DNA of 41,802 nt, taken from positions 1-41,802 of IMG/VR virus record IMGVR_UViG_3300034101_003542; one strand, given 5' to 3'. Numbering within the stretch: position 1 is the first letter of the stretch; the number at the start of each line of letters is the position of its first letter. Under the pieces are notes generated by a model that saw only the letters and a list, made by a program, of their open reading frames with translations, made no database searches and was not told the DNA's origin. Positions 17,401-23,785 of the stretch are shown here, piece after piece. A program made the position numbers and the translations under genes. This stretch comes from a virus.

Positions 17401-19007
17401 CGGACTCATTCTTCAAGACCGCTGTGCTTTACGCCGAGGCCTCCGCCGTGGCTTATCGCAAGGCCCACGCCTCCGCCAAGACCCAGGGCCTCAAGGGGCA
17501 GGCCCGCCGCGATTTCATCGACACGGAAATTGACAACACCCTTAAAGACCCGCAAAGCCCGGTTTGGGCGGATGTCATGGACACGGCTGAAGAGCTGCTG
17601 TTCCAAGACGACAACGTGGCGACCGCCATTGTTGACACCATGCTTGGCGGCTACCGGGGCGTGAATGCCTTTGAGAAGGCCCTGGCCGAGGCCAAGGCGT
17701 CGGGCAATTCTAAGACGGTGGCCGTCCTGAATGCCATGATCGCCGGAGCTAAAGCTGTGAACCGAATCATGCGGTTCATCTTCCCCTTCCAGCGCACCCC
17801 AACGAATATCATTCGCGCTGGCCTGCGAAAAGGCGGCGGATCCGCCATTGTTGGGCTCTACCATCTCCTGCATGGCGGCTGGCTAAAATATAAGGACAAA
17901 ACTCCCATGCTGCAATCCTACACCAAGGCCATGCAGATCAAGGATTTGTCTGAAACAGGCATTGCCGTCATGGGCTGGCTCATGCTTGCCAGCATGTTTG
18001 AAGGTGACGATGACGACGAAAAGAAACCTTTCTTGATAGTCGGCTCACGGCCAAGCTCTAGGCAGGGATACCCTGAAAAGCAGGCGTTTTTGAACAAATA
18101 CGGAGGCGAAAGTTCCTTCGTTTGGCAGGATAGTAAGGGTAACGTCATCGCTTCCAAGTCGTTTGGTCGATACGAGCCGATTGGAACGCTCCTGACAACC
18201 TGGGTGGACGCTTACCGGAACTTTCAAGAAGTCCGGCGCAGGCAGAAAGCGGGCGAAGCCGCCAGTTTCAAAACATACATGCTTTCCAGCTTCGTTTCCG
18301 GCCTGGAAAACAAATCCTTCCTGCAAGGCCTTTCCAACATTATGGAATGGGTTCGCGACATTGAAGAACGCCGGGAAAATCCCGACGTGGACGCCGACAC
18401 AAAATTCGTCCTGCGAAACATCGTCCCGAACATTATCAAGCAACCTCTCCGCAACTTGGACGAAGTAGTCAGGGAAACAAAAACGGCCGGAGCCGGTTAC
18501 TCGGCCCTGCCGAATCCGGCCCTTTCGCCCAAGCTGCCGACCTTTGCCGCCGAGCCCAAAATCTCGACCACGGGCCAAAAGATGCGCAAAGACTTGAGCG
18601 CCCCGGCACGCCTGCTGTTCCCGGCAAATACGGTTGTCACACCACAGCCCGACGCCCTGCTTTACCGGGCCAACAGGCTTAACCCGACCGCTGCCAAGTG
18701 GCCTTCTGGCATCCAGAGGGACGAATTTTTCTATCGCGCCCCAGGAGCTAAGCCGAAAACGCCCGGCTACCACGTCCCGATTGAAGATGCCGCCGGAAAG
18801 CGCCGCTTTGCCGAAATGGTGGGCCAGGAATACACCAAGGAAGTGCGCAACTACGTCGCCAGCCTGCCGCCCGCCCTAAAGGCCCGGCCCGGCCCTGAGC
18901 AAATCGAAGGCCTAGCCAAGGCCATGACCGAAGCCCGAAAGAAGGCCCGCATACTCTATGGCTTGCAGAAGCCCAAAACCCCGGCCATAACTACATCCAA
19001 TAAATGA
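5241..19007 (+). CDS. Giant (4588-aa) polyvalent virion-type protein with zincin, zinc-finger and LPD38-like regions
   Basis: Proteins of this class are multi-domain phage proteins thought to enter the cell with the DNA. In order it shows: Ala/Glu-rich coiled coil (about 140-480); a Gly/Ala-rich hydrophobic region (about 715-793) followed by EELPEETADEFF (827-838); the stretch encoded by the embedded tRNA (1072-1097); an SH3/KOW-like segment YEGKPVTVEG...GKVKVRFEDGT (about 1405-1447); a zincin motif HEFIH (H1878-H1882) with a possible further ligand near H1945/E1946; a CxxC...CxxH finger (C2351, C2354, C2380, H2383); a VQIFFD...GFKWAPSQGAWQRQ module (about 3340-3385); and a C-terminal half resembling large polyvalent protein-associated domain 38 (LLSGPQTQVVNFTGN near 3931, FPFQRTPTNI near 4181). 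Pro/Ala/Glu linkers separate modules and GC content shifts sharply between them. It ends as ATGA with the portal gene. Domain names are by resemblance only. Confidence 0.9.
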   Translation: MSNGLASLLRNPRRLQQFAETPGNYPAALSFAGAGQSRVAGRAAPRTSKSEEEAGVLETGEVIDKVKLPDGSYVRPATQSGQIVKVPGRSNLFVDPATGEPFQADPAKPTGLRSAFETARKVARGGKLFAVVPGVGEREIGADPEAEAKAKEQAAKREAENVRLGYAKEKRPYNIDRVTGRPVPLQSDEEWAKAKQEKADKLAEAAAVKKLKAQADKLDIDADRLSLTTPKVSPEEAAAYDAAVSSLEGFAADKDLDTAAEELANAPDVEDEEQNAAKATAQSYLSLRDKVKPAKDAEEKAKELKLRALDLKEQMLDPDAWKAGKAASLAELPDADLAAEANAQADIITEQETEAQGTLELVAKGRADLEQKHAAFLAERQAAEAQGISLEQRQALDAEQAQFEAEMADYDDWNAEAVTSAQGSLKASQDRREVLAAAGAEIDRRNKAAQEQFQVATEKAAVLDKAKPLYDWAKDNFHYTDDYRGMNDYGILDAEAKKAGLDPKQAREALQTFRQLDWSNPRRDAQTGQPIAEESRLLPDGRVTINPGAWGDLATYTKAVEASGASEVAKKQALEQFPQLQEIYAEKAVDILSKSANIPGQDNFMKWRERKIEEDQAQKGALGFTRKSPARQAIEYMDEMKNRSWFRKAGEQIVSGLLVGSADIATQVLGDAAMLTGSETIADLAAANSANSESVVGAQSLEGSDTDYALRVMGMGARMAPGVAAMMAGAGAIGGGVTAASILSGAQTAGGMFADIYRKAKDEGMTHGEAWRKAALPSAFAGAITGLLTRGMGATGLERVFADPVAKEAAKGAFKTYLGQFAKAAAEELPEETADEFFSQIIQGAAESADPAATLKNYVENLPELAGVSALMGGAGGLMQGQGNAQAAGPDGMAPMPAEPQAQAGPAPTPGTVAPAQISQPAQTGDIAGAIKAFTPTGEAMLPQAVADTVKRTNRTTEDVSRAAASGLVKVAQGASLESLDAREREALGFVSKDGKIIPAPKTTPLVETYKGKLVIRNEAAEWLDDEGQPLLARQIRLDEAERKAQIDEAEAKPAAKKKAGQAKPKAAESKPQGSETVITGDSLSSEASSTLAPATNEQDDIRIASETMLEIQARTDPGPEREAALAERRKAAERIVSTLQIGDIITDVDGNEYIVDGKPMNGKVFVKGAGEPVDAVTMLIPGFAKDAQGNRIEEPPATITRKNQPTPTKSISGQPGALTDAVINTRVTKDLEAEIPRLKKIINDAMTGGEPDTELAGMAQNALDSVRAEIARRKAATITTPAPTNEPQPQAAVSLEPSRGQIVPESRELPVVPEQPPAPAQEAAPEPEPAAGGGLTPAQQDQLARAESAHKKRVETITKMEADPEQRAKQLKAEGMKHAAVKRQITGKLTAKEQAAQDKREASNYEGKPVTVEGRPAVVTGNAFGKVKVRFEDGTTKAVPASQVTARQEAPPAPVEEAAAQAATSPASPAPEPSEAPSLPEASQETASPAEAKPPEQMTPEEQIIDAENRINSIKEFLKNDPDKGLIDTAKQQLASEQTQLVLMKRQFKKPLTQKEADDYGAPAGYVREGDLYVYRPAPAGQPVSQAGQAVSEPAPATPLAKAKAYIESQIAQAKARITEIDAALTDWKSRRYKSTQGTEVINDKNPANFFGVKEVNLGSLNEKKRAARIRALEDEKTQLESKLKADTRELQKIEDQIAEQSPQQPTTNETIDQLIQQAKDAGLGEAQTTGGNVRKTQAGVDQTEGETRRSAADTRRDGGKLESQYAPNVPLAKAKAAIADYTAKAEQARKGLKGAAAAPFNRQIIGGYHLAKRLNSLQGAVEYKIETIYDGVPIDGMMVARDGSLVINPTAILELITAKHLDGKAIAKAIDKFLVHEFIHLAALSKISGSRINKLYNSLTPEAKEISSKLYLAEARPRTPPLHIGPKNEEYKERIEREFRAAHEWFAQLVEARMSGEISNQALIEASDDPAFRDKLAALFREFVAALREIAGLVKDPAMAEQIRAEADAVEASVRQMAEKAGLAEAPKAEQAKETPGIPAEGKYSVYQAGGRWLVQQSDKRGFGDHLFDSEEEAVTESLRQQDMARKNAEFSAKQEAAAKAAQEAEEARLKPLNDYLDALGMSAMQRGKLKTALSADTAKQSREKGKIYQGTRFNAAQEMVADGFRATTEQVPAIKEPTGIQWNRMNNQQQAEFERKRKAAGTTTEYRLALPSGSMFVVTKAEHDYAKWLAERPAPAPAQPAEQAAQASQPVEAAAPMGQAAAAATITKEQAEEVLKDSTLKDRPIKTYEMAVAANQIHMGTKISDWSAFPFTGEAQDGKPTQDLTGASEMQKAPTLFPSSNAQEHGNCEWCGKQPVKNFYFIKDDGKKWTLAVGSECITHFADKSGDEMAVEARQSLAIATIQGITEARKTLSKEFSEIQSAGYGRTERVWKNPSARTLNDETPDILGKITIESGAAAHSRWLNTKLEAAREWLARYAELMARPETKKRQIEWRTSRIKELEISLKLKNKPEWELASLEKKLEELRGEKAAMEGTAAAPPPTVPTAADEIAARQRVEAARIKADDATAKREAAEAAQAGPEKAPPASVTPAQAEAVAEEAAMPEPAAEAEKPKAGTEVEYRELGTSNGEANTTVFFKAPGFQGDTNMRTKSRFSKEIMLTRYEYDPKSKYGARKTVNVHGFGPYTSVKDAKAVLEKAWAAGRLKFNELGQLVKMEPGVSDATEINNLPAPAGGWSGRKTGATADFISDGRMLIPRAKVRSLSVVNKPNALTKEGETAGMDERAAKLWQDITSTETKNLRVMQPIGAALTDDGMKRAYFQTIQGNTVTLDAGVLGVFMKALGKIDKWEVTFENNRVGPVIAYRGGEPVGVIMPLSGLQSDGDMARLVEQALARSAPPVTAQPPAVEAAGKPEARPAAKTKSQLAQELAGEEPKDYTLRQQWKKRVSDYMGRSKAELEELLADKAVSDAKYKARAEKIKEWSDYLQSKIDLDDAKWRSTLATFAEQNGVQSWSAMMDNGKGGEIYRLAERLADTNAALPAAKQPSQPEAQPARQAPAAEAGQGQEEAADKPPVGYGDEPAPPAITAPGVRYNDMPLELARQAHSGTSFVPDVRARGEQRQYVAYMNAVWADLEAKAATDEQKATAKAEFAEYRENYVERYKDLLRSRAGLVSAMIAGPSKFPAARMQKRNDAYDKKLNAFNEWDRKAKRRIYGEVAPAESKVISADDANAPEALKAKIEQAKKMQEAMKAANAIVRKKNLTDEQKVKAMVDQLGFRESTAKAALTKDDIGRVGFPDYALTNNLANIKRMEERLKGMEKLRATAAREATFEGGWVEENADLNRVQIFFDAIPSADLRTKLKANGFKWAPSQGAWQRQRTNAAVYAAESMLGVKMASPAKEAQAEPEPADIGPATPTPLPADEGGQPGLANPPGRRGPVRQSDEAQAAELEEAANEAVKEAGEILRELQQQGEQEAREKAKDEAARLALANDPKAVRSIGEGEKIDARNPSLIFKNPAARRFYQAILVARAELGMRTYISDKELQDFARKQFDSDPEGVYEWALDKADEGESLNDEEQAVLFELFDRAQADDSPFINRPGFDQEMVKLGHYIRESRGTTGRMLRYGRDRVETPQQRWKRAFYHIKGPDSKQAAMLRIAPSAREKARRIAELEDQLAKASAARRADVEAALAKAKRQKSRAEVLEEITAENERLMDTIIDKMGGVTRDDIMHSPLERYGAQIAVLDLPAVREALDKFDNGRDIMLLSFRGFSTQHIAGALQIPEGDVADFIKQANAAIVRPAITEQVKAGKTFGDWIKSGLDILARKTGLRQPPSIRPLENWRTLITGKRQTLDEVTAEVNRVMNYVQQSQKARDSKKLMSKVINTPTGQRVRIFVPFDPDDATNYYSFAREYSAAKANVFDKFYEYWINWPLLSGPQTQVVNFTGNAAQVAWHYTGQRLAEATLNALIYHDPNSAQLREFWHIMKGFWKSIGPALDMARQSFLTEGDTVRHKFLNEPLQIDIVDGDIDKVGGIRAAVGGKLGRLNRLPGRVLRWTDSFFKTAVLYAEASAVAYRKAHASAKTQGLKGQARRDFIDTEIDNTLKDPQSPVWADVMDTAEELLFQDDNVATAIVDTMLGGYRGVNAFEKALAEAKASGNSKTVAVLNAMIAGAKAVNRIMRFIFPFQRTPTNIIRAGLRKGGGSAIVGLYHLLHGGWLKYKDKTPMLQSYTKAMQIKDLSETGIAVMGWLMLASMFEGDDDDEKKPFLIVGSRPSSRQGYPEKQAFLNKYGGESSFVWQDSKGNVIASKSFGRYEPIGTLLTTWVDAYRNFQEVRRRQKAGEAASFKTYMLSSFVSGLENKSFLQGLSNIMEWVRDIEERRENPDVDADTKFVLRNIVPNIIKQPLRNLDEVVRETKTAGAGYSALPNPALSPKLPTFAAEPKISTTGQKMRKDLSAPARLLFPANTVVTPQPDALLYRANRLNPTAAKWPSGIQRDEFFYRAPGAKPKTPGYHVPIEDAAGKRRFAEMVGQEYTKEVRNYVASLPPALKARPGPEQIEGLAKAMTEARKKARILYGLQKPKTPAITTSNK
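8455..8529 (+). tRNA. tRNA-Met-like (anticodon CAT) embedded in frame within the giant ORF
   Basis: The 75 nt fold into a full cloverleaf. The acceptor arm is 8455-8461 with 8519-8525: six pairs plus a C1-A72 mismatch. The D-stem GTGA/TCAC is 8464-8467 with 8476-8479, its loop carrying A14, GG and A21. The anticodon stem is 8481-8485 with 8493-8497 (one G-T pair), loop TTCATTA, anticodon CAT at 8488-8490. The variable loop has 4 nt. The T-stem is 8502-8506 with 8514-8518, loop TTCGACT. Discriminator A8526 and CCA 8527-8529 are encoded. Departures from consensus are T at position 37 and A at 48. C1-A72 is typical of initiator tRNA, but the three GC pairs of an initiator anticodon stem are absent, so elongator Met or a lysidine-modified Ile tRNA is equally possible. 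The giant ORF reads through it as residues 1072-1097. Confidence 0.85.
10038..10057 (+). repeat. 20-bp direct repeat, copy 1, within the giant gene
   Basis: CCCCTAGCCAAGGCCAAGGC encodes the PLAKAK motif. An identical copy lies 516 bases downstream in the same reading frame, and the segment between them is clearly poorer in GC. A 17-base partial match occurs near 16304 within another LAKAK motif, so biased codon choice may explain part of the identity. Confidence 0.7.
10554..10573 (+). repeat. 20-bp direct repeat, copy 2, within the giant gene
   Basis: Identical to the copy at 10038-10057 and in frame with it. The two copies bracket about 496 bases encoding a coiled-coil-like, Gln/Thr-rich segment. 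Confidence 0.7.
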
Positions 19008-21070
19008 AGCGCCTCATTGAATCACACCTGACGTTTGCCTCCGATTACGAAGAGGACGCCTTCATTCAGCACGTCATCGCCGAGGTGAACGACAAACGCG
19101 ACCTGATGGGCGTGCAGACCACCAGCCGGGAATACCGGGTGGGATCGACGCTTTACCGCTGGGACAACTACCAACTGGCCTTTGAACAGGACTTTGAACA
19201 CAGGAAGGCGCAATGCCTGCTGTTCAAGGAAACCAACCTTTCCTTGAACGTGCCGATGACACCCGTTCTCCAGCACGGCGACAAGATGGCGAACGACCTG
19301 CTGGCCTCTGCGGCCTTTTTCGGCCCGGCAGCGGAGGGCACCGAGGATGAAAACCCGAGCATCGACACCCTTATGCGCCGACTGAAGAAGCGGGCGCAGG
19401 CCATCAACCTCAACGAAACAGGCAAAAAGGCCATGCAGGGGGCCTTGATTCGAGGCCAGGAAATCACCCGGGAAGGCCTAGCTGAGGCGTTTTATATGAA
19501 GCCCGTGGTTATCCAGGGCGTCAAACTGGACGGCAAGACGCTGAAGGACAGCCAAGGCCAGCCTGTCTTAGCCTCCGACATCTGGATAGACGACCCGGCC
19601 TATCCCGAGCGGCAGGTTTTGCAGCGTGATCCGTCCGTTTGGGCTATCAAAGGCGCGGCTCTGGAGATGGCAAAGCCGCATGTGGTCATGCAGCGCACCA
19701 GCAAGGAACCCGGCTGCGAGGTGGCCGTGATCCATTACGGGGACTTCTTCTGCCATCCAAACGCCGCCAGCATCGACGCCAGCCCGGTTAAAGGCCACGT
19801 TTTCGCCGCCAACCCTGGCGACCTGCTGATTTCCTACGATCCCGACACCAGAATCAAGGAGACATACGACAAATACAAGGAGGCCATCAAGACCAACAGC
19901 CTGCCCGGCGGAGACTACGAGAACTACACGGTTCGCGCCTCCCTGAACCGCGTCCGCGACGGTGAGGATGAGAACACGCAGCGCCCGGCAGACCAAAGCC
20001 CGAACCGCTACAAGCGCCGGACATACGTTGAGTGCTGGATTCGCTACGACGCCGACAACGACGGCTACGACGAAAGCATCTACGTCCTGCTGGACTGGGA
20101 CGCCAAAATTCCGGTTCACTACGAATACGCCTCCATCATCCTCCCCTGGAACGACAAGGAGCACCCGCACCCATACACCTGTCACCGCATCTGGCCAAAA
20201 CTCCACCGCTGGACGGGGAGAGGTTACTACGAGCTTCTGGACACCTGGGCCGAGGTGGCCGACAAGATGCTGAACCGCATCGAGTTCGACGCCAACACCT
20301 CAGGCAATGTCATCTTTGAGAACCCCCTTGCCACCCAACAGGGCATCGACGGCGGCGGCATCCAGTTCCGCAACTCCGAAGGCTACCAACTCCGGGCAGG
20401 CTTCACGGCCGATGATGCCATGTCCGTCAAGACCGTCCAGCCCGCCAATATCGAAATCTTTGGGCAGCTCATGGAAAAGGCCGTTGGCCGGGCCGAGATC
20501 AGCGCCGGCCTGACCAGCCCTGCCGAGGCCAGCGTGGCCGACGTGCCCGGCCAGGACACCCTGGGCGTGGCGAAGATTCTGGAGAACACCAGCAACCAGT
20601 CTCTTCGCGCCCGGGAATCCGAAATCGTGATTGGCCTGCAATCCATGCTCCGGTCCTTCATCGACATCGAGCTTTACACCATCACCAACACCGAGGCAGG
20701 CATGGCCGCCCTCATGGAGCAGGTAGGCCAGGAAGAGGGCATGGCCTTGCTGGAGTGGATCAAGACGTTCCCGCAGGACGTTTCTAACGTGTTTGAAGTG
20801 TCCTTGACCAAGGCTCATTCAAGCCAGATGGTCGAAACCGGGCAGGCTATCATCAACGTGCTGAACCAGTTCGCCACCCTGGCCCCGCCCATGCAGAACG
20901 CTCTTGCTCGCCAGTATGGCAACATCCTAAAGGGCATCGGCGAGCCGAACCCCGAGGAAACCCTGAAAGCCATGCAGCAGGCATCCGCCGAGATAGCCCA
21001 GGCCCAAGCCGCTGCCGCCGCGCAGGAGGCCCAGGCCGCCCAGCCACAACCGCCACCACCTAACCGATGA
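19004..21070 (+). CDS. Portal protein
   Basis: This 688-aa protein would form the dodecameric portal ring at one vertex, through which the terminase pumps DNA and to which the tail attaches. The hallmarks resemble portals of short-tailed phages. The N-terminal helical region has YRVGSTLYRWDNYQLAFEQD. A core follows with ECWIRYDADNDGYDESIYVLLD and the tract HPYTCHRIWPKLHRWTGRG. Next comes a long stem helix (GYYELLDTWAEVADKMLNRIEF), a segment predicted to contact the barrel (GRAEISAGLTSP), and a Gln/Ala/Pro-rich C-terminus. The length is within the usual 500-750 aa. The ATG overlaps the stop of the giant gene (ATGA), so both are probably translated in sequence. Placing the giant gene between terminase and portal is unusual, as these two genes are normally close together. 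Confidence 0.9.
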   Translation: MKRLIESHLTFASDYEEDAFIQHVIAEVNDKRDLMGVQTTSREYRVGSTLYRWDNYQLAFEQDFEHRKAQCLLFKETNLSLNVPMTPVLQHGDKMANDLLASAAFFGPAAEGTEDENPSIDTLMRRLKKRAQAINLNETGKKAMQGALIRGQEITREGLAEAFYMKPVVIQGVKLDGKTLKDSQGQPVLASDIWIDDPAYPERQVLQRDPSVWAIKGAALEMAKPHVVMQRTSKEPGCEVAVIHYGDFFCHPNAASIDASPVKGHVFAANPGDLLISYDPDTRIKETYDKYKEAIKTNSLPGGDYENYTVRASLNRVRDGEDENTQRPADQSPNRYKRRTYVECWIRYDADNDGYDESIYVLLDWDAKIPVHYEYASIILPWNDKEHPHPYTCHRIWPKLHRWTGRGYYELLDTWAEVADKMLNRIEFDANTSGNVIFENPLATQQGIDGGGIQFRNSEGYQLRAGFTADDAMSVKTVQPANIEIFGQLMEKAVGRAEISAGLTSPAEASVADVPGQDTLGVAKILENTSNQSLRARESEIVIGLQSMLRSFIDIELYTITNTEAGMAALMEQVGQEEGMALLEWIKTFPQDVSNVFEVSLTKAHSSQMVETGQAIINVLNQFATLAPPMQNALARQYGNILKGIGEPNPEETLKAMQQASAEIAQAQAAAAAQEAQAAQPQPPPPNR

Positions 21071-21414
21071 CACCCGACCAGACCGCCCGCGCCCATGAAT
21101 TGCTTGTCCAGCTTGAAAACAGCGAGGCATTCAATGAACTGATCGTCAAGCCCTACGCCGAGCACGCCGCCGGGGCTTTGCGAAAGGCCATCGCCGAGGC
21201 CGTCAAGCCCGCCGGGCCGGTCAAGCAGGGCGAGCCGCCAGACCCGGCCAAGATCAGGAATCCGCAGATTGTCTGCGACTGCCTCCGCGAGCACGCCCTT
21301 TACAACGAGGTTGCCACCCTGGTTTCCAGCCAGCTTGCCAGCATCCGGCAGGCCGCCGCCAAGCGCGAGGCCGCAGGGCGAAAAGACTTGCCAGAAACCA
21401 CCGAACCCGCATAA
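21067..21414 (+). CDS. Hypothetical helical protein following the portal
   Basis: This 115-aa protein is mainly helical and rich in Ala, Glu and Lys. It has AHELLVQLENSEAFNELIV near the start, a CDCLREHALYNEVATLVSSQLASIRQAAAK helix-rich region, and a polar tail. Its ATG overlaps the portal stop (ATGA). No family is recognised. Its small size and position directly after the portal would suit a minor head or scaffold-associated protein, but this is positional inference. Confidence 0.8.
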   Translation: MTPDQTARAHELLVQLENSEAFNELIVKPYAEHAAGALRKAIAEAVKPAGPVKQGEPPDPAKIRNPQIVCDCLREHALYNEVATLVSSQLASIRQAAAKREAAGRKDLPETTEPA

Positions 21415-21423
21415 TCAAGACCA

Positions 21424-21789
21424 ATGAATTTGTTCCCCGAACGCTACTACAACCCTCGCGGCGGTGATGCCGTTGCCAAGGCCCGCACGTTTGTGGAGGT
21501 GGCCTCACCGGATACTGAAACCCTGGTTGCCGCCCCGTCCGGCACGGTTCGCATTGCCGTTTTCTCAGTTGAGATTCGCTCCGACGTGGACGCCACGGTT
21601 GTTTTCAAGTCCGGCACCACGGCCATTTCCGCCACGGAATACGTTGCGGCCTCCGGCGGCTCTAATATGGGCAGCCCTGACAACCAGATGGCCCTCTTCA
21701 AGGCCACGGCAGGCGAGGCCCTGAATGTGACCACCACAGGCACCGGCAACGTCTCTGTTTCAATCACCTACGCCATCATCCCCGGCTAA
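21424..21789 (+). CDS. Small beta-rich structural protein, decoration or fibre accessory
   Basis: This 121-aa protein is made almost wholly of alternating hydrophobic and polar residues typical of a beta-sandwich (VRIAVFSVEIRSDVDATVVF, then ALNVTTTGTGNVSVSITYAI). Proteins of this look are common among phage head or tail surface components. It starts after a CAAGACCA leader, 9 bases past the previous stop, and its TAA overlaps the next ATG. The exact role is not recognised. Confidence 0.78.
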   Translation: MNLFPERYYNPRGGDAVAKARTFVEVASPDTETLVAAPSGTVRIAVFSVEIRSDVDATVVFKSGTTAISATEYVAASGGSNMGSPDNQMALFKATAGEALNVTTTGTGNVSVSITYAIIPG

Positions 21790-22226
21790 TGGCTAACAAT
21801 CTGGTCCTACTCGGCGCAGGCACAAGCGGCTCAGGCACGCTTACGCCGCCGACAGTGGCACCTGTTTTGACGGTGGACGCCGATCCTGGAAGCTCTGTCG
21901 CCTTACTTGAATGGACAGCCAGCAATAAATCCGGTTCAGCAGGGTTTGGTTACAATGTCTATCGAGGCACAAATACACCACCTATTCCAGGCGTTGACAG
22001 CCCTGTTTTTTCAACAGGCCCAAATACATTAACTGCATCTGATAATGTCTCAGCCACCGCAGGAGAAACATACTACTACATAGTAGTTCCATTCAACGAT
22101 GCCGGGGAGGGGCCGAGTAGCAATACAGCCAGTGTTATCTTGCCGGGGGAGTCTAATCGCCTCCTGTTAAACACGGGAGGCCACGTTCTTTTAAACCAAA
22201 CAGGCGACCTTTTGATTAATGGCTAA
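21789..22226 (+). CDS. Fibronectin type III-like structural protein
   Basis: This 145-aa protein has one Fn3-like domain at about residues 23-117. It shows the VALLEWTASN strand, then GFGYNVYRGT, then AGETYYYIVVPFNDAGEGPSSNTASV, the usual order of conserved Trp, Tyr and final-strand residues. The C-terminal tail has a short LLLNTGGHVLLNQTGDLLING pattern in which an LLxNxxG unit recurs. Fn3 domains in phages usually sit on virion surface proteins and may bind host carbohydrates. The start is TAATG with the preceding gene, and the last 8 bases overlap the fibre gene. Base composition dips slightly below that of its neighbours. Confidence 0.82.
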   Translation: MANNLVLLGAGTSGSGTLTPPTVAPVLTVDADPGSSVALLEWTASNKSGSAGFGYNVYRGTNTPPIPGVDSPVFSTGPNTLTASDNVSATAGETYYYIVVPFNDAGEGPSSNTASVILPGESNRLLLNTGGHVLLNQTGDLLING

Positions 22227-23784
22227 CTCGCTCATCACAAACCTCACAGACAGGGCCACGCTTGACGGCACCGAAGAAATCCCGCTCAACCTGCCGGGCA
22301 CGCCGGATGTTGACCGCAAGGCCACCATTGCCGCCGTCAAGACCTACGCGCAGGCCGATCTTGGCACGGCCGCCTTTGCCGACACGGGCGATTTTGCCAC
22401 GGCTGCCCAGGGCGCTTTGGCCGATACCGCCGTCCAGCCCGCCGACATCGGCACCGCCGCCGCCGAGGACATAGGATACTTCGCCACGGCAGCGCAAGGC
22501 ACCAAGGCGGACACGGCCTTGCAACCCGCTGAGGTGAAATCCGCAAACTTCACCGCCGCGAACGATGGGCTTTACGTCGTGGTGGCGTCTGCAACCGTCA
22601 CAGACCCAAGCCCTAGCGAGGGCAAGGGATTTACGGTTGTTGTCCGCAACGGCACGGCCACCATTGGCGGCACCGGATACAGCACGGCAGGCAGCCAGAT
22701 CAGGCGGCTTTTCCATTCCGGGGCCTGGGCAACCTACGTTGACGTTCTTACCACCGATTCCCGCCTCACGGACGCCAGGACGCCCACGGCCCATGCCTCC
22801 AGCCATGTCACGGCAGGCTCCGACAAGATCAGGGACGCCAGCGCCAGCCAGGACGGCCTGATGACCACGGCTTACGCTTCCAAGCTGGACGGCATTGAGG
22901 CGGCGGCGGATGTCACCGACGCGGGGAATGTTGGCTCTTCCATCCACGGGGCCACGGCCAAGACCACACCCGTAGATGCTGATACAATGCCGCTTATTGA
23001 CTCGGCGGCCAGCAACGTCCTGAAAAAAGTCACTTGGGCAAACATCAAGGCCACGCTCCAAACGGCCTACGATGCGCTTTACTCCAAGGTAGGAAGCGTT
23101 TCCTCTTCTGGCCTGACCATGACCACTGCCCGCCTGCTTGGCCGGACCACGGCCAGCACGGGCGCGATTGAGGAAATGACGGCCACGGCGGCCACGGCCT
23201 TCTTAAACGCCATGGTGGGAGACTCCGGCTCTGGCGGCACCAAGGGTCTTGTGCCTGCGCCGGCGGCAGGCGATGCGGCAGGAGGCAAGTATCTGAAGGC
23301 TGACGGCACCTGGGCCGCGCCTAGCGGCAGCGGCGGCAAGATTCTTCAGGTTGTCCAGGCGACCAAGACAGACACGGCGAGCGTGACGGGTTCCAGTTTT
23401 TCCAGCGTGTTCACGGCCAGTATTACGCCTTCGTCGTCCTCTTCCAGGGTGCTGGTAATGGCGTTTCTTTCCGTTGGTGGTGCCACAAGCAACTATTCAA
23501 ACATCCGTCTTGTGAAGTCCTCTACGGTGTTGCTTCAGGGTGACACGGCAGGTAGCCGAACAAGGGTCACGGCCATGGGCAACCCAGGTGTTGCGGGGGC
23601 CATGAACGCCATCACGATCAACTATGTTGACAGTCCTGCATCAACGTCGGCACTGACTTACGAGATCGAGCTTGCCAGTCACTCAACCGGGGCCGTCTAC
23701 CTGAATCGCTCCGGCACCGACACGGACGGGGCCACCATCTCCCGTGCATCCTCAACAATCATCCTCATGGAGGTAGCCGCTTAA
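22219..23784 (+). CDS. Tail fibre protein
   Basis: This 521-aa protein looks like a trimeric fibre. It has an N-terminal attachment-type region and a shaft of repeated alanine-rich units (GTAAFADTG, ATAAQGALADTAVQP, ATAAQGTKADTALQP). It also has a HASSHVTAGSDKIRDAS motif, a DADTMPLIDSAASNVLKKVTW motif, and the signature KYLKADGTWAAP ahead of the receptor-facing C-terminal beta domain (about 375-521). It would recognise the host surface. It overlaps the Fn3 gene by 8 bases and begins with MANSL, close to MANNL of that gene. The following gene has features of a fibre accessory protein. Confidence 0.87.
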   Translation: MANSLITNLTDRATLDGTEEIPLNLPGTPDVDRKATIAAVKTYAQADLGTAAFADTGDFATAAQGALADTAVQPADIGTAAAEDIGYFATAAQGTKADTALQPAEVKSANFTAANDGLYVVVASATVTDPSPSEGKGFTVVVRNGTATIGGTGYSTAGSQIRRLFHSGAWATYVDVLTTDSRLTDARTPTAHASSHVTAGSDKIRDASASQDGLMTTAYASKLDGIEAAADVTDAGNVGSSIHGATAKTTPVDADTMPLIDSAASNVLKKVTWANIKATLQTAYDALYSKVGSVSSSGLTMTTARLLGRTTASTGAIEEMTATAATAFLNAMVGDSGSGGTKGLVPAPAAGDAAGGKYLKADGTWAAPSGSGGKILQVVQATKTDTASVTGSSFSSVFTASITPSSSSSRVLVMAFLSVGGATSNYSNIRLVKSSTVLLQGDTAGSRTRVTAMGNPGVAGAMNAITINYVDSPASTSALTYEIELASHSTGAVYLNRSGTDTDGATISRASSTIILMEVAA

Positions 23785-23785
23785 C

